From: Actinomycetota bacterium
Lineage (GTDB): Bacteria; Actinomycetota; Actinomycetes; Actinomycetales; Microbacteriaceae
Direction: 5' to 3'
Assembly (NCBI GenBank): GCA_013297625.1
Contig: JAAFHT010000016.1
Span: 1 to 34,146 of the forward strand
DNA: 34,146 nucleotides
Below the pieces are notes generated by a model. The model did no database searches and was not told where the DNA came from. It worked only from the letters and a program-made list of their open reading frames with translations. Numbering within the stretch: position 1 is the stretch's first letter; each line of letters begins with the position of its first letter. The position numbers were made by a program, and so were the translations under genes. Positions 19,173-27,010 of this stretch are shown here, piece by piece.

Positions 19173-19892
19173 CTACGGCGTGGGAGTAGGAGTGGGTGTT
19201 GGCGGCCCCGAGTCGGTCGGCACCGGAGTGGGCGTCGGATCGGGTTCGGGCTCCGGCTCAGGTTCGGGCGCCGGATTCACTAGGTCGTCACCGCTCACGA
19301 CATACATGACCATCGAGAACGTGATCGTTCCTGAGCCGTCACCGCTTGTCGTGTAGTCGCCGCTGGACACGATGGAGAACCGAGGTGATTTCTGCAACGC
19401 TTCGATGTAATCCAAGATCGACGACAGAGGCCCGGTAACGGTCACCGCGACGGGCACGCCCAGCAGTGAACCGGCGGGCAGGATGCCCTCCCCGTCAATT
19501 TCGGGTGCGGGAGGCTGTGCGTCCGCTTCGAGCACCAGTGGCGTAGTCGGGGCCGGCTCGTTGATCTGGATGTTCTGCAGGCCGAGACCGGCCGAGAGCA
19601 AGCGGATGAGCAGCTCTTCGATAGCGTCGTCGTATTGCGCGGCGGTCGGAAACTCTTCGCGCAAGCCCTCGAGTTCAACGAGCAACTCGTCGAGGTTCTC
19701 GAAGTCAGACTGCAACTGGGCGATCGCAGCACGCGCGACATCATTCTGCGCTTGCACGTTTCGACGTTCAGTTTCGAACCGAGCGGCATCGGCAAGCCGC
19801 GGAGAGATGCCCAAGAACCACCCGAGTGCAACCACGGCAATCATGATGAGCACCGCGGCGAAGGTCCAGATTCGAGTTGTTGCCGTGGTCAT
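19173..19892 (-). CDS. pilO: PilO-like type IV pilus alignment protein
   Basis: This is a bitopic membrane protein. It has a short cytoplasmic start, one transmembrane helix (~10-30, TFAAVLIMIAVVALGWFLGI), a coiled coil (~35-80, RRNVQAQNDVARAAIAQLQSDFENLDELLVELEGLREEF), and a ferredoxin-like domain with the PilO-type segment VTVTGPLSSILDYIEALQKSPRFSIVSSGDY. PilO pairs with PilN to link PilM to the pilus. Residues ~206-239 are an unusual tail of Pro-Glu and Pro-Thr repeats (PEPEPEPEPDPTPTP). The start overlaps pilN by 4 nt. Assignment rests on architecture and position; similarity in this family is always weak. Confidence 0.8.
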   Translation of the reverse strand: MTTATTRIWTFAAVLIMIAVVALGWFLGISPRLADAARFETERRNVQAQNDVARAAIAQLQSDFENLDELLVELEGLREEFPTAAQYDDAIEELLIRLLSAGLGLQNIQINEPAPTTPLVLEADAQPPAPEIDGEGILPAGSLLGVPVAVTVTGPLSSILDYIEALQKSPRFSIVSSGDYTTSGDGSGTITFSMVMYVVSGDDLVNPAPEPEPEPEPDPTPTPVPTDSGPPTPTPTPTP

Positions 19893-20560
19893 TCGGTCAC
19901 CTCATCCACACCAAAGCGCTGCGCGAGAGCCAGGTCATTCAGGTTGATCGTCACGGCCGTCTTGTAGCCGCTCTCTTGGAAAGTGACCGAATCAATGCTC
20001 GCGTCGGCGAAAGTCTCGATCTTCTCCCACGCGCGATACCACGTCTGGGGCGTGGGTACCTCGGCAGTCGAGATCACTATGCGAATCGTCGCCGTGCGCG
20101 GAGCACGGAGCGGACCGGTCACACCCAAGGCCGGCTGGGCGGGCGCATCAGACTGAAACGTGAGCGTATCCACAAGTTCGTCGGCGCTCAATACGGCCAA
20201 GTACGGCGTCAACGATTCGCGCCACAAGACCTCAACGGTACCCAGTTGGGCTCGAACATCCGTGATCGACTGCAGCTGACCGCGCACTTGCGTCACCTCA
20301 GCGAACTCCAACTGAGTTACGAGCAATTGCTCGGTGATAGTGCGCTCAGCAGCGAGCTGCGCTTCAGACGCCGTGGCAATGAAGGTTGACCCAACAATGC
20401 CGGCGACGGTCAGCGCAATGACGGCGATGACCGCTGTCACGAGTCCACGACGACGCCCGCGCTCTTTCTTCTGCAGGGCCACTTCGGGCGGCATGAGGTG
20501 TGCACGAGGCACACCGCCGTAGACGAGCGCCCCTGTCTCGCGGCCATCTCGACGACTCAT
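19889..20560 (-). CDS. pilN: PilN-like type IV pilus alignment protein
   Basis: This 223-residue bitopic protein has a cytoplasmic N-terminus containing HLMPPEVALQKKERGRRR, which resembles the INLLP-type PilM-binding motif of PilN. A transmembrane helix (LVTAVIAVIALTVAGIVGSTFIA) and an extracytoplasmic coiled-coil/ferredoxin-like part follow (SITDVRAQLGTVEVLWRESLTPYLAVL). I choose the ATG at 20560 (MSRRDGRETGALVYGG), which overlaps the pilM stop by 4 nt, over the track start at 20599. It should form the PilM-N-O inner-membrane complex with its neighbours. Confidence 0.8.
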   Translation of the reverse strand: MSRRDGRETGALVYGGVPRAHLMPPEVALQKKERGRRRGLVTAVIAVIALTVAGIVGSTFIATASEAQLAAERTITEQLLVTQLEFAEVTQVRGQLQSITDVRAQLGTVEVLWRESLTPYLAVLSADELVDTLTFQSDAPAQPALGVTGPLRAPRTATIRIVISTAEVPTPQTWYRAWEKIETFADASIDSVTFQESGYKTAVTINLNDLALAQRFGVDEVTE

Positions 20561-21606
20561 GCTGCGCTCCCGACGGCTAGACCGATCGCGGTAATCCACG
20601 TCTGCATTTGCTCATTGCTGTCGTGGCCGCGCATCGACCGCGCGACCGAGACACCTGCGGTGGGGTTCACCGGAACGACAGAAATACGCGTCGACTCGGC
20701 GAGCGCGCTGGCGAGCCCGCGCAGCCGAGTGGCACCGCCCGCTACCGACAAGTGATCGAACGCCACACCCGTGCGCACTCCCGCAAAGTACGCGAGGGTG
20801 TTGCGCACCGCCGTGAGCAACTCGCTCGTCGACTCGTGAATCACCTCGGCGGCCAGTCGCTCTTCATCGGTACTGCCCGCACCCGTCAGCCCCAAGTCGC
20901 GCTTGAGGGCTTCGGCCCGCTCGCGCGGCACCGAGAGTCGCGTCATGATGGCGCGCGTCGCGTCGTCACCGCCAGCGGGAACAATGCGCACGAAAAGCGG
21001 AACACCGGCTTGAACGATGACGATCGAGGTCGCATTCGCCCCGATGTTCATGTGCACCGCGAATCCGCTCGTCGGGCTCGACAGGGTGTGCACGCGGGTC
21101 ATGGCGAAGGGCAGCAGATCCATGCTCACGGGAGTGAGGCCCGCCAGCGTCGCCGCCGTGACATTGACGCTCACCGCCTGCTTGAAGGCAGCAACCAACA
21201 GCCCATTCACGATGGGCCCCGATTCGTTCTGCCCTTCCCCGATCGGGTAGTAGTCAAGAACGGCATCACTCACTGGCACGGGGAGTAGTTCTTGAACCTG
21301 GTACGGGAGCGACTCTTTGATCTGAGCGAGAGGGATGCGCGGCACGGCGAAGTCGCGCACGATGACGCTCTGCCCGCCAATGCCGAGGGCGACCTCTTTC
21401 GAGCGAAAGCCCCCCGCCGACCACAGTCGCTTGAATGCCGACGCTACGGTGTGCACCTCGAGAATCTCGCCCCGCTTCACCGAACCCTCGGGCAGCGGCA
21501 CTTCGTGGGCGCGAAGCAGAGTCGGCCGCGCTTTCGATGCGTCGTCGATCTCGACGGCGCGCAGAAACGAGCTGCCGATGTCGACACCTACTACTCCGCC
21601 AGCCAT
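20557..21606 (-). CDS. pilM: PilM, actin-like type IV pilus assembly ATPase
   Basis: PilM is a cytoplasmic actin-fold protein that binds the PilN N-terminus and is required for pilus assembly. The 349-residue product has the phosphate-1 motif VGVDIGSSFLRAVEI at the start, then GGFRSKEVALGIGGQSVIVRDFAVPRIPLAQIKESLPYQVQELLPVPV (the PilM signature), and later MNIGANATSIVIVQAGVPLFVR and HLSVAGGATRLRGLASALAE. The length matches the family. It lies 10 bp after pilD and is coupled to pilN. Confidence 0.93.
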   Translation of the reverse strand: MAGGVVGVDIGSSFLRAVEIDDASKARPTLLRAHEVPLPEGSVKRGEILEVHTVASAFKRLWSAGGFRSKEVALGIGGQSVIVRDFAVPRIPLAQIKESLPYQVQELLPVPVSDAVLDYYPIGEGQNESGPIVNGLLVAAFKQAVSVNVTAATLAGLTPVSMDLLPFAMTRVHTLSSPTSGFAVHMNIGANATSIVIVQAGVPLFVRIVPAGGDDATRAIMTRLSVPRERAEALKRDLGLTGAGSTDEERLAAEVIHESTSELLTAVRNTLAYFAGVRTGVAFDHLSVAGGATRLRGLASALAESTRISVVPVNPTAGVSVARSMRGHDSNEQMQTWITAIGLAVGSAA

Positions 21607-21616
21607 GTGTTTCTCC

Positions 21617-22444
21617 TCAGTTCAGTCCGAATAGGGCGAGGTAGCCTCGCGCAATCGGTTCGCCCAGCAGTATTCCTACCCAGGCCCCTCCCAGCATCCA
21701 CGGCCCGAAGGGTATTCCTGTGTTGCGACTCGCCCGTCGTGCCACGATCAGCGCAACGCCGACCACGCCACCCAGAATGAAGGCCGCGAGGGCGCCCACG
21801 GCGAGAGCAGCCCAGCCATACCAGCCGAGCATCAGGCCGATGACGCCCGCAAGCTTAACGTCGCCCATTCCCATGCCGCGCGGAGAGATAAGCGCGAGAG
21901 CCAAATACACCGCGAACAGGATGCCCGCACCCGCGGCAGCGCGAGCCGCCGACTCCAGATCACCCGCCGCAATCGCGGCTGCGGCAAGCAGAGCGGCGAG
22001 CACGGGGTAGGCGGGCAACACGATGGCGTCGGGCAAGCGGTGCGTGTCGAGGTCGATGGCGGTGAGGGCGATCGAGATCGACGCGAAGTAGAACAGGGCC
22101 GTGGTCACGAGGAGCACCGCGAGGGCATCCGGCATCGTGGTCGTTGCCAGGAGAGCCGGCAACTGAACGATAGCGATCGCCGCGAAGGCCAGAGCGGTCG
22201 CAAGTTCAATCAGGGGGTAGCGAATGGAGAACGGCGCCGCGCAATCGCGGCACCGGCCCCGAAGCACCAGCCACGAAACGATCGGAATGTTGTCGTAGGG
22301 CCGCACCGGAGCCGCGCATGCCGCGCACGCGCTGGGCGGGCGCACGATCGACACCCCGAGTGGCACACGGTGAATCACCACGTTCAAGAACGAGCCGATG
22401 GCGGCGCCAAACACGCCGACGAGCGTCGGCACAACGATGGTCAC
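21617..22444 (-). CDS. pilD: Prepilin peptidase / N-methyltransferase
   Basis: PilD is a membrane aspartyl protease that cleaves prepilin leaders and methylates the new N-terminus. The 275-residue product has the N-terminal domain with two CxxC pairs (C40/C43 and C65/C68), the family's zinc motif, within RPPSACAACAAPVRPYDNIPIVSWLVLRGRCRDC. It also has the two catalytic regions TAIDLDTHRLPD (~129-139) and GMGDVKLAG (~192-200). Multiple transmembrane helices are evident. It lies inside the minor-pilin/pilMNO operon, 11 bp after the large PilX-position gene, and should process PilA and the minor pilins encoded here. Confidence 0.95.
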   Translation of the reverse strand: MTIVVPTLVGVFGAAIGSFLNVVIHRVPLGVSIVRPPSACAACAAPVRPYDNIPIVSWLVLRGRCRDCAAPFSIRYPLIELATALAFAAIAIVQLPALLATTTMPDALAVLLVTTALFYFASISIALTAIDLDTHRLPDAIVLPAYPVLAALLAAAAIAAGDLESAARAAAGAGILFAVYLALALISPRGMGMGDVKLAGVIGLMLGWYGWAALAVGALAAFILGGVVGVALIVARRASRNTGIPFGPWMLGGAWVGILLGEPIARGYLALFGLN

Positions 22445-22455
22445 GCGCGAGCCGG

Positions 22456-24093
22456 TTACGCGGGTGGGTCGATGTCGGTGTATGCGACCAGCGCGCCGGG
22501 GTGTCCGGGCGTGGCGGGCCCGCCGACCGCACCTTCTCCGCCGGGGCCGCCCGCACCATTACCCAGGTCGAACCCGGGAATACCGATCGGCACGTAGGTC
22601 AACTCACTGTTGTTGGAGAACGTGACTCGGCCGCTGTAGTACTGACCTCGCCACGCGAGCTGGTTGCTGTTCTGCACGGTGCACGGGCTGTAGATCAAGA
22701 TGGCGACGGCATCGATGGTTTCGTTGCGGTTGTTGATGTCGAAGCGGCCGCACCCGGTCGTCGTCGGTCGATTATCGGCAACCGTGTCGGGCGTGATGAA
22801 CCGCAGGGCGCGGTCGAAGTTGCCAACCGAGGCGACGGTGAAGTTCTCGAGGTTGACCGTGCGCGGCATGATGAACGTCAGGTCGGTGCGCATCGACATC
22901 ACAAGGTTGGCGCTCGATGAGAACACGACCGACGTGCACCCCCGCATGTCGATGACCGTAGGGGTGGTGTAGGTACTGAAGGCGAGAACCTGGGCGTTGG
23001 TTCTCGTGCGGTTGTCAATCGTGCAGGGGCCGGTGTAGGTGCGCACGGTCCAGCCCAGGGTCTGCCAGTTGGCGGCGACGTAGTTGACGTCAATCCATCG
23101 GGGCGGGGTGGGGGCGACGACGTCGTTGCGGAAGTAAAACACAGGGTTCGCACCCGTCGTCCGCGCCACCGAACACGCGTCGCCCGCGGCATCCCAGCCC
23201 GTTGCGCCGGTGGTGCAGCGCTGGCCCCAGCTGTCGATTTCTCCGCGGGCATACACGCCACCCGAGATTCTGGTGCTCGGGTCAATGCGCGTGATGCCCG
23301 TTCCGGCCGCGATCACATCGCCGCCGATGGTCTTGTTGCCCTGCAGCCCGACGGTTCCGGAGGCCCACACATTGCCGCCAGCACTGCACGTGTTGTCGAG
23401 CTGGATGTTGCCGTTCGCGGCAACGATGTCGCCTTGGACGTAAACGCTGTTGCTGCACAAGATGTTGCCTTCGGCAACGATCACGTTGGCCGAGTTGCCG
23501 TTAAACGAGAGCAACTCAAGGCTGTTCGAGAGACCAGGCGTGCCGTAGCTGAACACCGCGGCACCCGTGACGGCCTCGGAGTTCGCTCCGGGCGTCCAGA
23601 CATACACCGCCTGCACTGCTGACTCATCGCCGGCCGACGCAGACTCGGCGACACCGGTGTCAGCCGCGAAGCCCGTTGACTGAATGCGAATCTGGGTAGT
23701 GGCCCCGTCGGGACAACCGGGCGTCCACGCGGCGCCGGCGTTGGTGCGGTGCGCAACGTTCGCGATGAAGAAGGGGTTAGCCGCGGCAGTTCCGGTCAAC
23801 GTGGGGTCAACGGCACCCTGTGTCACGGTGAGCTCTCCCGTGCCCGGGCAGTCGTCGGCGAACAACTCGGCGAGCATCGCATCGACACCCGCTTCGGCTG
23901 CGGCGTTCGACTGCACACCCGCACGGGTGAGCGAGGTGTAGCTCAACGCATCTACGGTGGCGCCGGTAACGGTCATGGTGACCATCGAGGTGACCGCAAT
24001 CAAGCCGACAACCGCGATCATGGCGTTGCCACGATCGTCTCGGCTCGCAGCACGGAGAACCCCCGTGGGGCGAACAGCACGTGTCAGAAACAT
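22456..24093 (-). CDS. Large PilX-position pilus protein, candidate tip component
   Basis: The 545-residue product has a short basic start, then a hydrophobic helix (RGNAMIAVVGLIAVTSMVTMTVTGATVDAL) and a helical continuation with QSNAAAEAGVDAMLAEL, the architecture of PilX/PilK-type minor pilins. The rest is a large extracellular region with ten cysteines (possible disulfides). The middle (VYVQGDIVAANGNIQLDN...GGNVWASGTVGLQGNKTIGGDVIAAGTG) looks like short beta-helix rungs similar to bactofilins. A Gly/Pro-rich tail (GGPGGEGAVGGPATPGHPG) nears the C-terminus. The gene overlaps the preceding prepilin gene by 10 bp; the ribosome-binding site is weak, so a slightly later start is possible. Surface adhesion or pilus-tip function is inference. 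Confidence 0.7.
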   Translation of the reverse strand: MFLTRAVRPTGVLRAASRDDRGNAMIAVVGLIAVTSMVTMTVTGATVDALSYTSLTRAGVQSNAAAEAGVDAMLAELFADDCPGTGELTVTQGAVDPTLTGTAAANPFFIANVAHRTNAGAAWTPGCPDGATTQIRIQSTGFAADTGVAESASAGDESAVQAVYVWTPGANSEAVTGAAVFSYGTPGLSNSLELLSFNGNSANVIVAEGNILCSNSVYVQGDIVAANGNIQLDNTCSAGGNVWASGTVGLQGNKTIGGDVIAAGTGITRIDPSTRISGGVYARGEIDSWGQRCTTGATGWDAAGDACSVARTTGANPVFYFRNDVVAPTPPRWIDVNYVAANWQTLGWTVRTYTGPCTIDNRTRTNAQVLAFSTYTTPTVIDMRGCTSVVFSSSANLVMSMRTDLTFIMPRTVNLENFTVASVGNFDRALRFITPDTVADNRPTTTGCGRFDINNRNETIDAVAILIYSPCTVQNSNQLAWRGQYYSGRVTFSNNSELTYVPIGIPGFDLGNGAGGPGGEGAVGGPATPGHPGALVAYTDIDPPA

Positions 24094-24662
24094 GTCGGGC
24101 TCACATTCGATTGCGGTGCACGGCCGGTCACGGTCGTGATGAAGAGCGAGCTGACTCCTGCTCCCCCGTCAACAGAGAAGCTTACGGCCATGCCGCGTGT
24201 TCCATCCAGGGCGAAAACCGGAACAGTGGTGCCCGAGTTGTCGACGATGGGCGCAACTCCTGAACTAATCGCAGTCCAGTCTGAACTGACCGACCCCGGG
24301 GCCGGCGGAACGATTGCGACGGCGCTTGAGCGCTCAAAGATCGTGCCGACCTCGTTGTCGTAGAACCAAGCCTGGCACCGAGCCGTGCCGCCAGCCGTCG
24401 TTCGCGCAATGGCGAAAACGGAGGCGCCATCGGCGTCAGGATCGATCGACACAGCGGTCGAGTTGCGAACCGTTTCTTCGATCACGTTCACGACCAGTTG
24501 ACCGTCAGTTGTCGACCCGGTGACGTCTCGGACCGTGCGGTCGGCGGTGAGGGCACTGACGATGATGCTGCCGACAACGGTCAACACGACGGCAAAGAGC
24601 GACATGGCGACGAGTAACTCTATGAGCGAGAAGCCGCGATCATTAGCGTGAGGCCGGATCAT
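24084..24662 (-). CDS. Type IV minor prepilin, PilW-like
   Basis: The 192-residue product has a short basic leader and the class III prepilin site DRG|FSLIELLVAMSLFAVVLTVVGSIIVSAL, with the hallmark Glu at position +5 after the cleavage point. The globular part (TTDGQLVVNVIEETVRNSTAVSI...) resembles PilW/PulJ-type pseudopilins. Two cysteines near the C-terminus may pair (RCQAWF, SPTCF). It overlaps the neighbouring prepilin gene by 4 nt upstream and the large pilus gene by 10 nt downstream. It is probably part of the tip-initiating minor pilin complex. Confidence 0.85.
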   Translation of the reverse strand: MIRPHANDRGFSLIELLVAMSLFAVVLTVVGSIIVSALTADRTVRDVTGSTTDGQLVVNVIEETVRNSTAVSIDPDADGASVFAIARTTAGGTARCQAWFYDNEVGTIFERSSAVAIVPPAPGSVSSDWTAISSGVAPIVDNSGTTVPVFALDGTRGMAVSFSVDGGAGVSSLFITTVTGRAPQSNVSPTCF

Positions 24663-25099
24663 GGCGTGCCCGTCAAGAAGATTTGCGTGCGGGCATCGGC
24701 AAGAACCGACTCATCAGCGTTGTTGATCGCGATGACCGTCACGGTGATGGCGCTCCCAGCGGTGCAGTTGGCCACGGTCGGAACCGTTGTGGTGACGGTG
24801 ATGGTGACACCTTGCGCGTCGACCTCTTGAGTCGTGGCGTTGAGAAGCTGGGCCGCTGCACAGTCGGCCGCACCCCGCGAGCGAGCATCATCGATCGCCT
24901 GAGATACGAGCCTGGTCGCGGTTGCCGAGGTTGAGTTGAGCTCTGAGGCGCGGAGCGCAGAGACGATAACCGGAATGAAGGCGATGGCCAGAAGGGAAAT
25001 CAAGAACATCGAGATAACGATCTCGATCAGACCAATGCCGGCATCGGCAGGTGTGGAGCGCGCGGCATCACGGCGAGAGCGGTTGCGCTCTATCGTCAT
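24659..25099 (-). CDS. Type IV minor prepilin, PilV-like
   Basis: I choose the ATG at 25099 (MTIERNRSRRDAARSTPADAG), with GGGGGGA just upstream; the longer track start would run through the pilA terminator. The 146-residue product has a ~22-residue leader ending ADAG|IGLIEIVISMFLISLLAIAFIPVIVSAL, with Glu at +5. The leader is longer than most. The globular domain is short and Thr/Val-rich (VTITVTTTVPTVANCTAGSAITVTVIAI), like PilV/PulI-type pseudopilins. First gene after the pilA terminator, coupled to the next by ATGA. Confidence 0.85.
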   Translation of the reverse strand: MTIERNRSRRDAARSTPADAGIGLIEIVISMFLISLLAIAFIPVIVSALRASELNSTSATATRLVSQAIDDARSRGAADCAAAQLLNATTQEVDAQGVTITVTTTVPTVANCTAGSAITVTVIAINNADESVLADARTQIFLTGTP

Positions 25100-25168
25100 G
25101 ATCCCCCCGATCGCTCGTGCATATGAACTTGGTGGAGCTAGGTGAAGCGAGTTCTTGCGAAAACCGTA

Positions 25169-25200
25169 CAGTGGGGCCGTCGGCTTCGACGACCCCACTG
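25169..25200 (-). terminator. Terminator after pilA
   Basis: Minus-strand RNA folds as CAGUGGGGUCGUCG-AAGC-CGACGGCCCCACUG, a 14-bp stem with one G-U pair and a tetraloop, followed by UACGGUUUUCGC. The plus-strand mismatch becomes a wobble pair only on the minus strand, so it acts on the pil transcript. It would make pilA more abundant than the minor-pilin/pilDMNO genes beyond it. Confidence 0.85.
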
Positions 25201-25226
25201 ACGGTTTCAGTGATGCGGACTACCGG

Positions 25227-25640
25227 TTACGGCGCCGCGCAGGCCTGCGGGGCCGGGCCCGCCGCGCCGCTACCGACGCTAAAGACGGTGCCGCTTGCGC
25301 TGGTCGCCTGGAGGCAGAACGTGCGACCACCGGTAATGATGGACACGCTTGCCGGGAAGCCGAGGTCGGTGAGCGCCGTCGGAGCAGAACCTGCGGCAAC
25401 AGGCGACGGGCCGTTGGGGCTCGCGACGAGCGAGCTCACGACAGCGACCTTGGCGGTCGCGAGGTCGGAGATAGCCGCCGAGTTCTGCGCCTGCGCCTGC
25501 TGGCCGAGGAAGACCGGCACAGCGATGGCGGCGAGGATGCCGATGATGATGACGACAACGAGAAGCTCGATCAGGGTGAAGCCCTTGTCGTTCTTCTCGA
25601 TGCGGTTGAGGCGGTTCTCAAGAGCGGTACGAATGGACAT
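25227..25640 (-). CDS. pilA: Major type IV pilin
   Basis: The 137-residue product has a leader MSIRTALENRLNRIEKNDKG| followed by FTLIELLVVVIIIGILAAIAVPVFLGQQAQAQNSAAISDL, a textbook type IV pilin N-terminal helix with Phe at +1 and Glu at +5. The globular part is compact, with two cysteines (RTFCLQA, APQACAAP) that could form the C-terminal disulfide loop. The ATG at 25640 is chosen over the track start at 25697; AAAGGAAA lies upstream. Its own upstream region and a strong terminator suggest high, separate expression as the pilus subunit. Confidence 0.95.
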   Translation of the reverse strand: MSIRTALENRLNRIEKNDKGFTLIELLVVVIIIGILAAIAVPVFLGQQAQAQNSAAISDLATAKVAVVSSLVASPNGPSPVAAGSAPTALTDLGFPASVSIITGGRTFCLQATSASGTVFSVGSGAAGPAPQACAAP

Positions 25641-25680
25641 GTGTCCGTTTCCTTTCCCATCAAATGAAGGTTGATAGGTG

Positions 25681-25713
25681 GGCCCCCCACGGAACATGAA
25701 ACCGGCCCCCCAC
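25681..25713. promoter_or_regulatory. Direct repeats upstream of pilA
   Basis: The decamer ggccccccac occurs at 25681-25690 and again at 25704-25713, centre-to-centre 23 bp, about two helical turns, in the 140-bp gap between pilC and pilA. The first copy extends into the near-palindrome gtgggccccccac. It could bind a regulator or be part of the pilA 5' leader. I found no convincing -10/-35 nearby. Confidence 0.35.
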
Positions 25714-25744
25714 TGGGTAATTCTGTATCCCTGCCCTACGCCAT

Positions 25745-25768
25745 GGCATCCCCATTGCGGGGGGCACC
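25745..25768 (-). terminator. Imperfect hairpin after pilC
   Basis: On the minus strand GGUGCCCCCC-gcaau-GGGGAUGCC pairs over ~9 positions with one mismatch and two G-U pairs, 12 bp after the pilC stop. It has no U-run. It may weaken read-through from pilBTC into pilA. Confidence 0.3.
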
Positions 25769-25780
25769 CCGGCGTGTCGT

Positions 25781-27010
25781 CTAGATCTGGTTAAAGATGT
25801 CGAAGATGGGCAAGTAGAGCGCCACGATCATGCCGCCGAGAATGACGCCGAGGAAGGCGATCATCAGCGGCTCGATGAGCGAGGTCAAAGCTTCGGTCGT
25901 GCTTTGTACTTCGCTGTCATAGAAGTCGGCGATCTTTTCGAGCATCGTCTCGAGGGCACCCGAGTCTTCACCGACGGCAATCATCTGCGTCACCATGCTC
26001 GGAAAAATCGGCTGAAGCGCGAGCGGTGCGGCGATCGTTCGACCCTGTCGCACAGAGTCTTGCACCGCTTGCACCGATTGCTCGATCTGCCAGTTGCCCG
26101 AGGTAGAGCCCACGATCGAGAGGGCCTGCAGAATCGGAACGCCCGAGCCGATCATGGTTCCGAAGTTGCGCGTGAAACGGGCGATAGCGATCTTCTTGAA
26201 GAGGTCACCAAAGACCGGCATCTTGAGCAAGAGAGGTTCCCACACCGACCGAAACTTCGGAGTGTGACGATTCGCCCGCCACCAGATGGTGCCCACTATT
26301 GCGCCGATCACGACGACCGGACCGAGCCACACCATGTTTTGTGAGATAACGACAAGGATGCGCGTCGGAACCGGCAACTCGCCACCGAGGTCAGCGAAGA
26401 GATCTTCGAAGACGGGAACGATGAACAAGATCATGCCGACGACGGCCAAGAGCGCCATGATCAGCACGACAACGGGATACGTCAAGGCCGACTTGATCGT
26501 CGCCTTGAGCTCGACCTCTTTCTCGTAGTTCTTTGCAACCGAGTCGAGCGAAGTCTCGAGGAAGCCGCCCACCTCGCCCGCGCGCACGAGGTTGAGGAAG
26601 ATCGGAGGAAACTCTCGCGGGTGCTTCGCGAGCGCGTCAGAGAACGTGCTTCCGCCTTCGACGGAACCGCGGACATCATCGAGCGTCGATGCGAGCTTCG
26701 GGTTCTCCGACTGATCAGCGAGGATCGTGAGTGCCTTGAGCAGCGGAAGGCCGGCGCCGATCATGGTCGCGAGCTGACGGCTCATGACCGAGAGATCTTT
26801 GATCGAGACCTTCTTGTCGAAGATTCCGCCCATGGAGAGGTCGCGGTTGAGCCCGGTGCCGGCGGCAACTTGCTTGATCGAGACGGGAGCGATGCCCATG
26901 GTGCGCAAGCGTGCGACGACGGACGACTCGCCCGTAGCATCCACCCGCCCCTTGACGAGCTTGCCGCTCGAGTCGCGGCCTGTGTACTCGAATGTGAGGG
27001 TGGCAGCCAC
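25781..27010 (-). CDS. pilC: PilC, pilus inner-membrane platform protein
   Basis: PilC is the polytopic membrane platform on which PilB and PilT act. The 409-residue product has two T2SSF repeats: the first (~70-195) includes MSRQLATMIGAGLPLLKALTILADQSENPKL and FPPIFLNLVRAGEVGGFLETSLDSVAKNYEKE; the second (~275-400) includes FTRNFGTMIGSGVPILQALSIV and MVTQMIAVGEDSGALETMLEKIADFYDSEV. Three transmembrane segments follow the usual pattern. The start is GTG, overlapping the pilT stop (TAGTG), with GGAGGA upstream. Standard length. Confidence 0.95.
   Translation of the reverse strand: MAATLTFEYTGRDSSGKLVKGRVDATGESSVVARLRTMGIAPVSIKQVAAGTGLNRDLSMGGIFDKKVSIKDLSVMSRQLATMIGAGLPLLKALTILADQSENPKLASTLDDVRGSVEGGSTFSDALAKHPREFPPIFLNLVRAGEVGGFLETSLDSVAKNYEKEVELKATIKSALTYPVVVLIMALLAVVGMILFIVPVFEDLFADLGGELPVPTRILVVISQNMVWLGPVVVIGAIVGTIWWRANRHTPKFRSVWEPLLLKMPVFGDLFKKIAIARFTRNFGTMIGSGVPILQALSIVGSTSGNWQIEQSVQAVQDSVRQGRTIAAPLALQPIFPSMVTQMIAVGEDSGALETMLEKIADFYDSEVQSTTEALTSLIEPLMIAFLGVILGGMIVALYLPIFDIFNQI

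Noticed and set aside
19173-19280. Tandem-repeat DNA such as a CRISPR or VNTR array
   Set aside because: The gggttcgggctccggctcagg-type repetition is the coding DNA of the PilO Pro-Glu/Pro-Thr tail, with no spacers.
25641-25780. Cyclic-di-GMP riboswitch upstream of pilA
   Set aside because: Such riboswitches occur before some pilin genes, but I could not find the GEMM core or its tetraloop/receptor pattern here; only G-rich direct repeats are visible.
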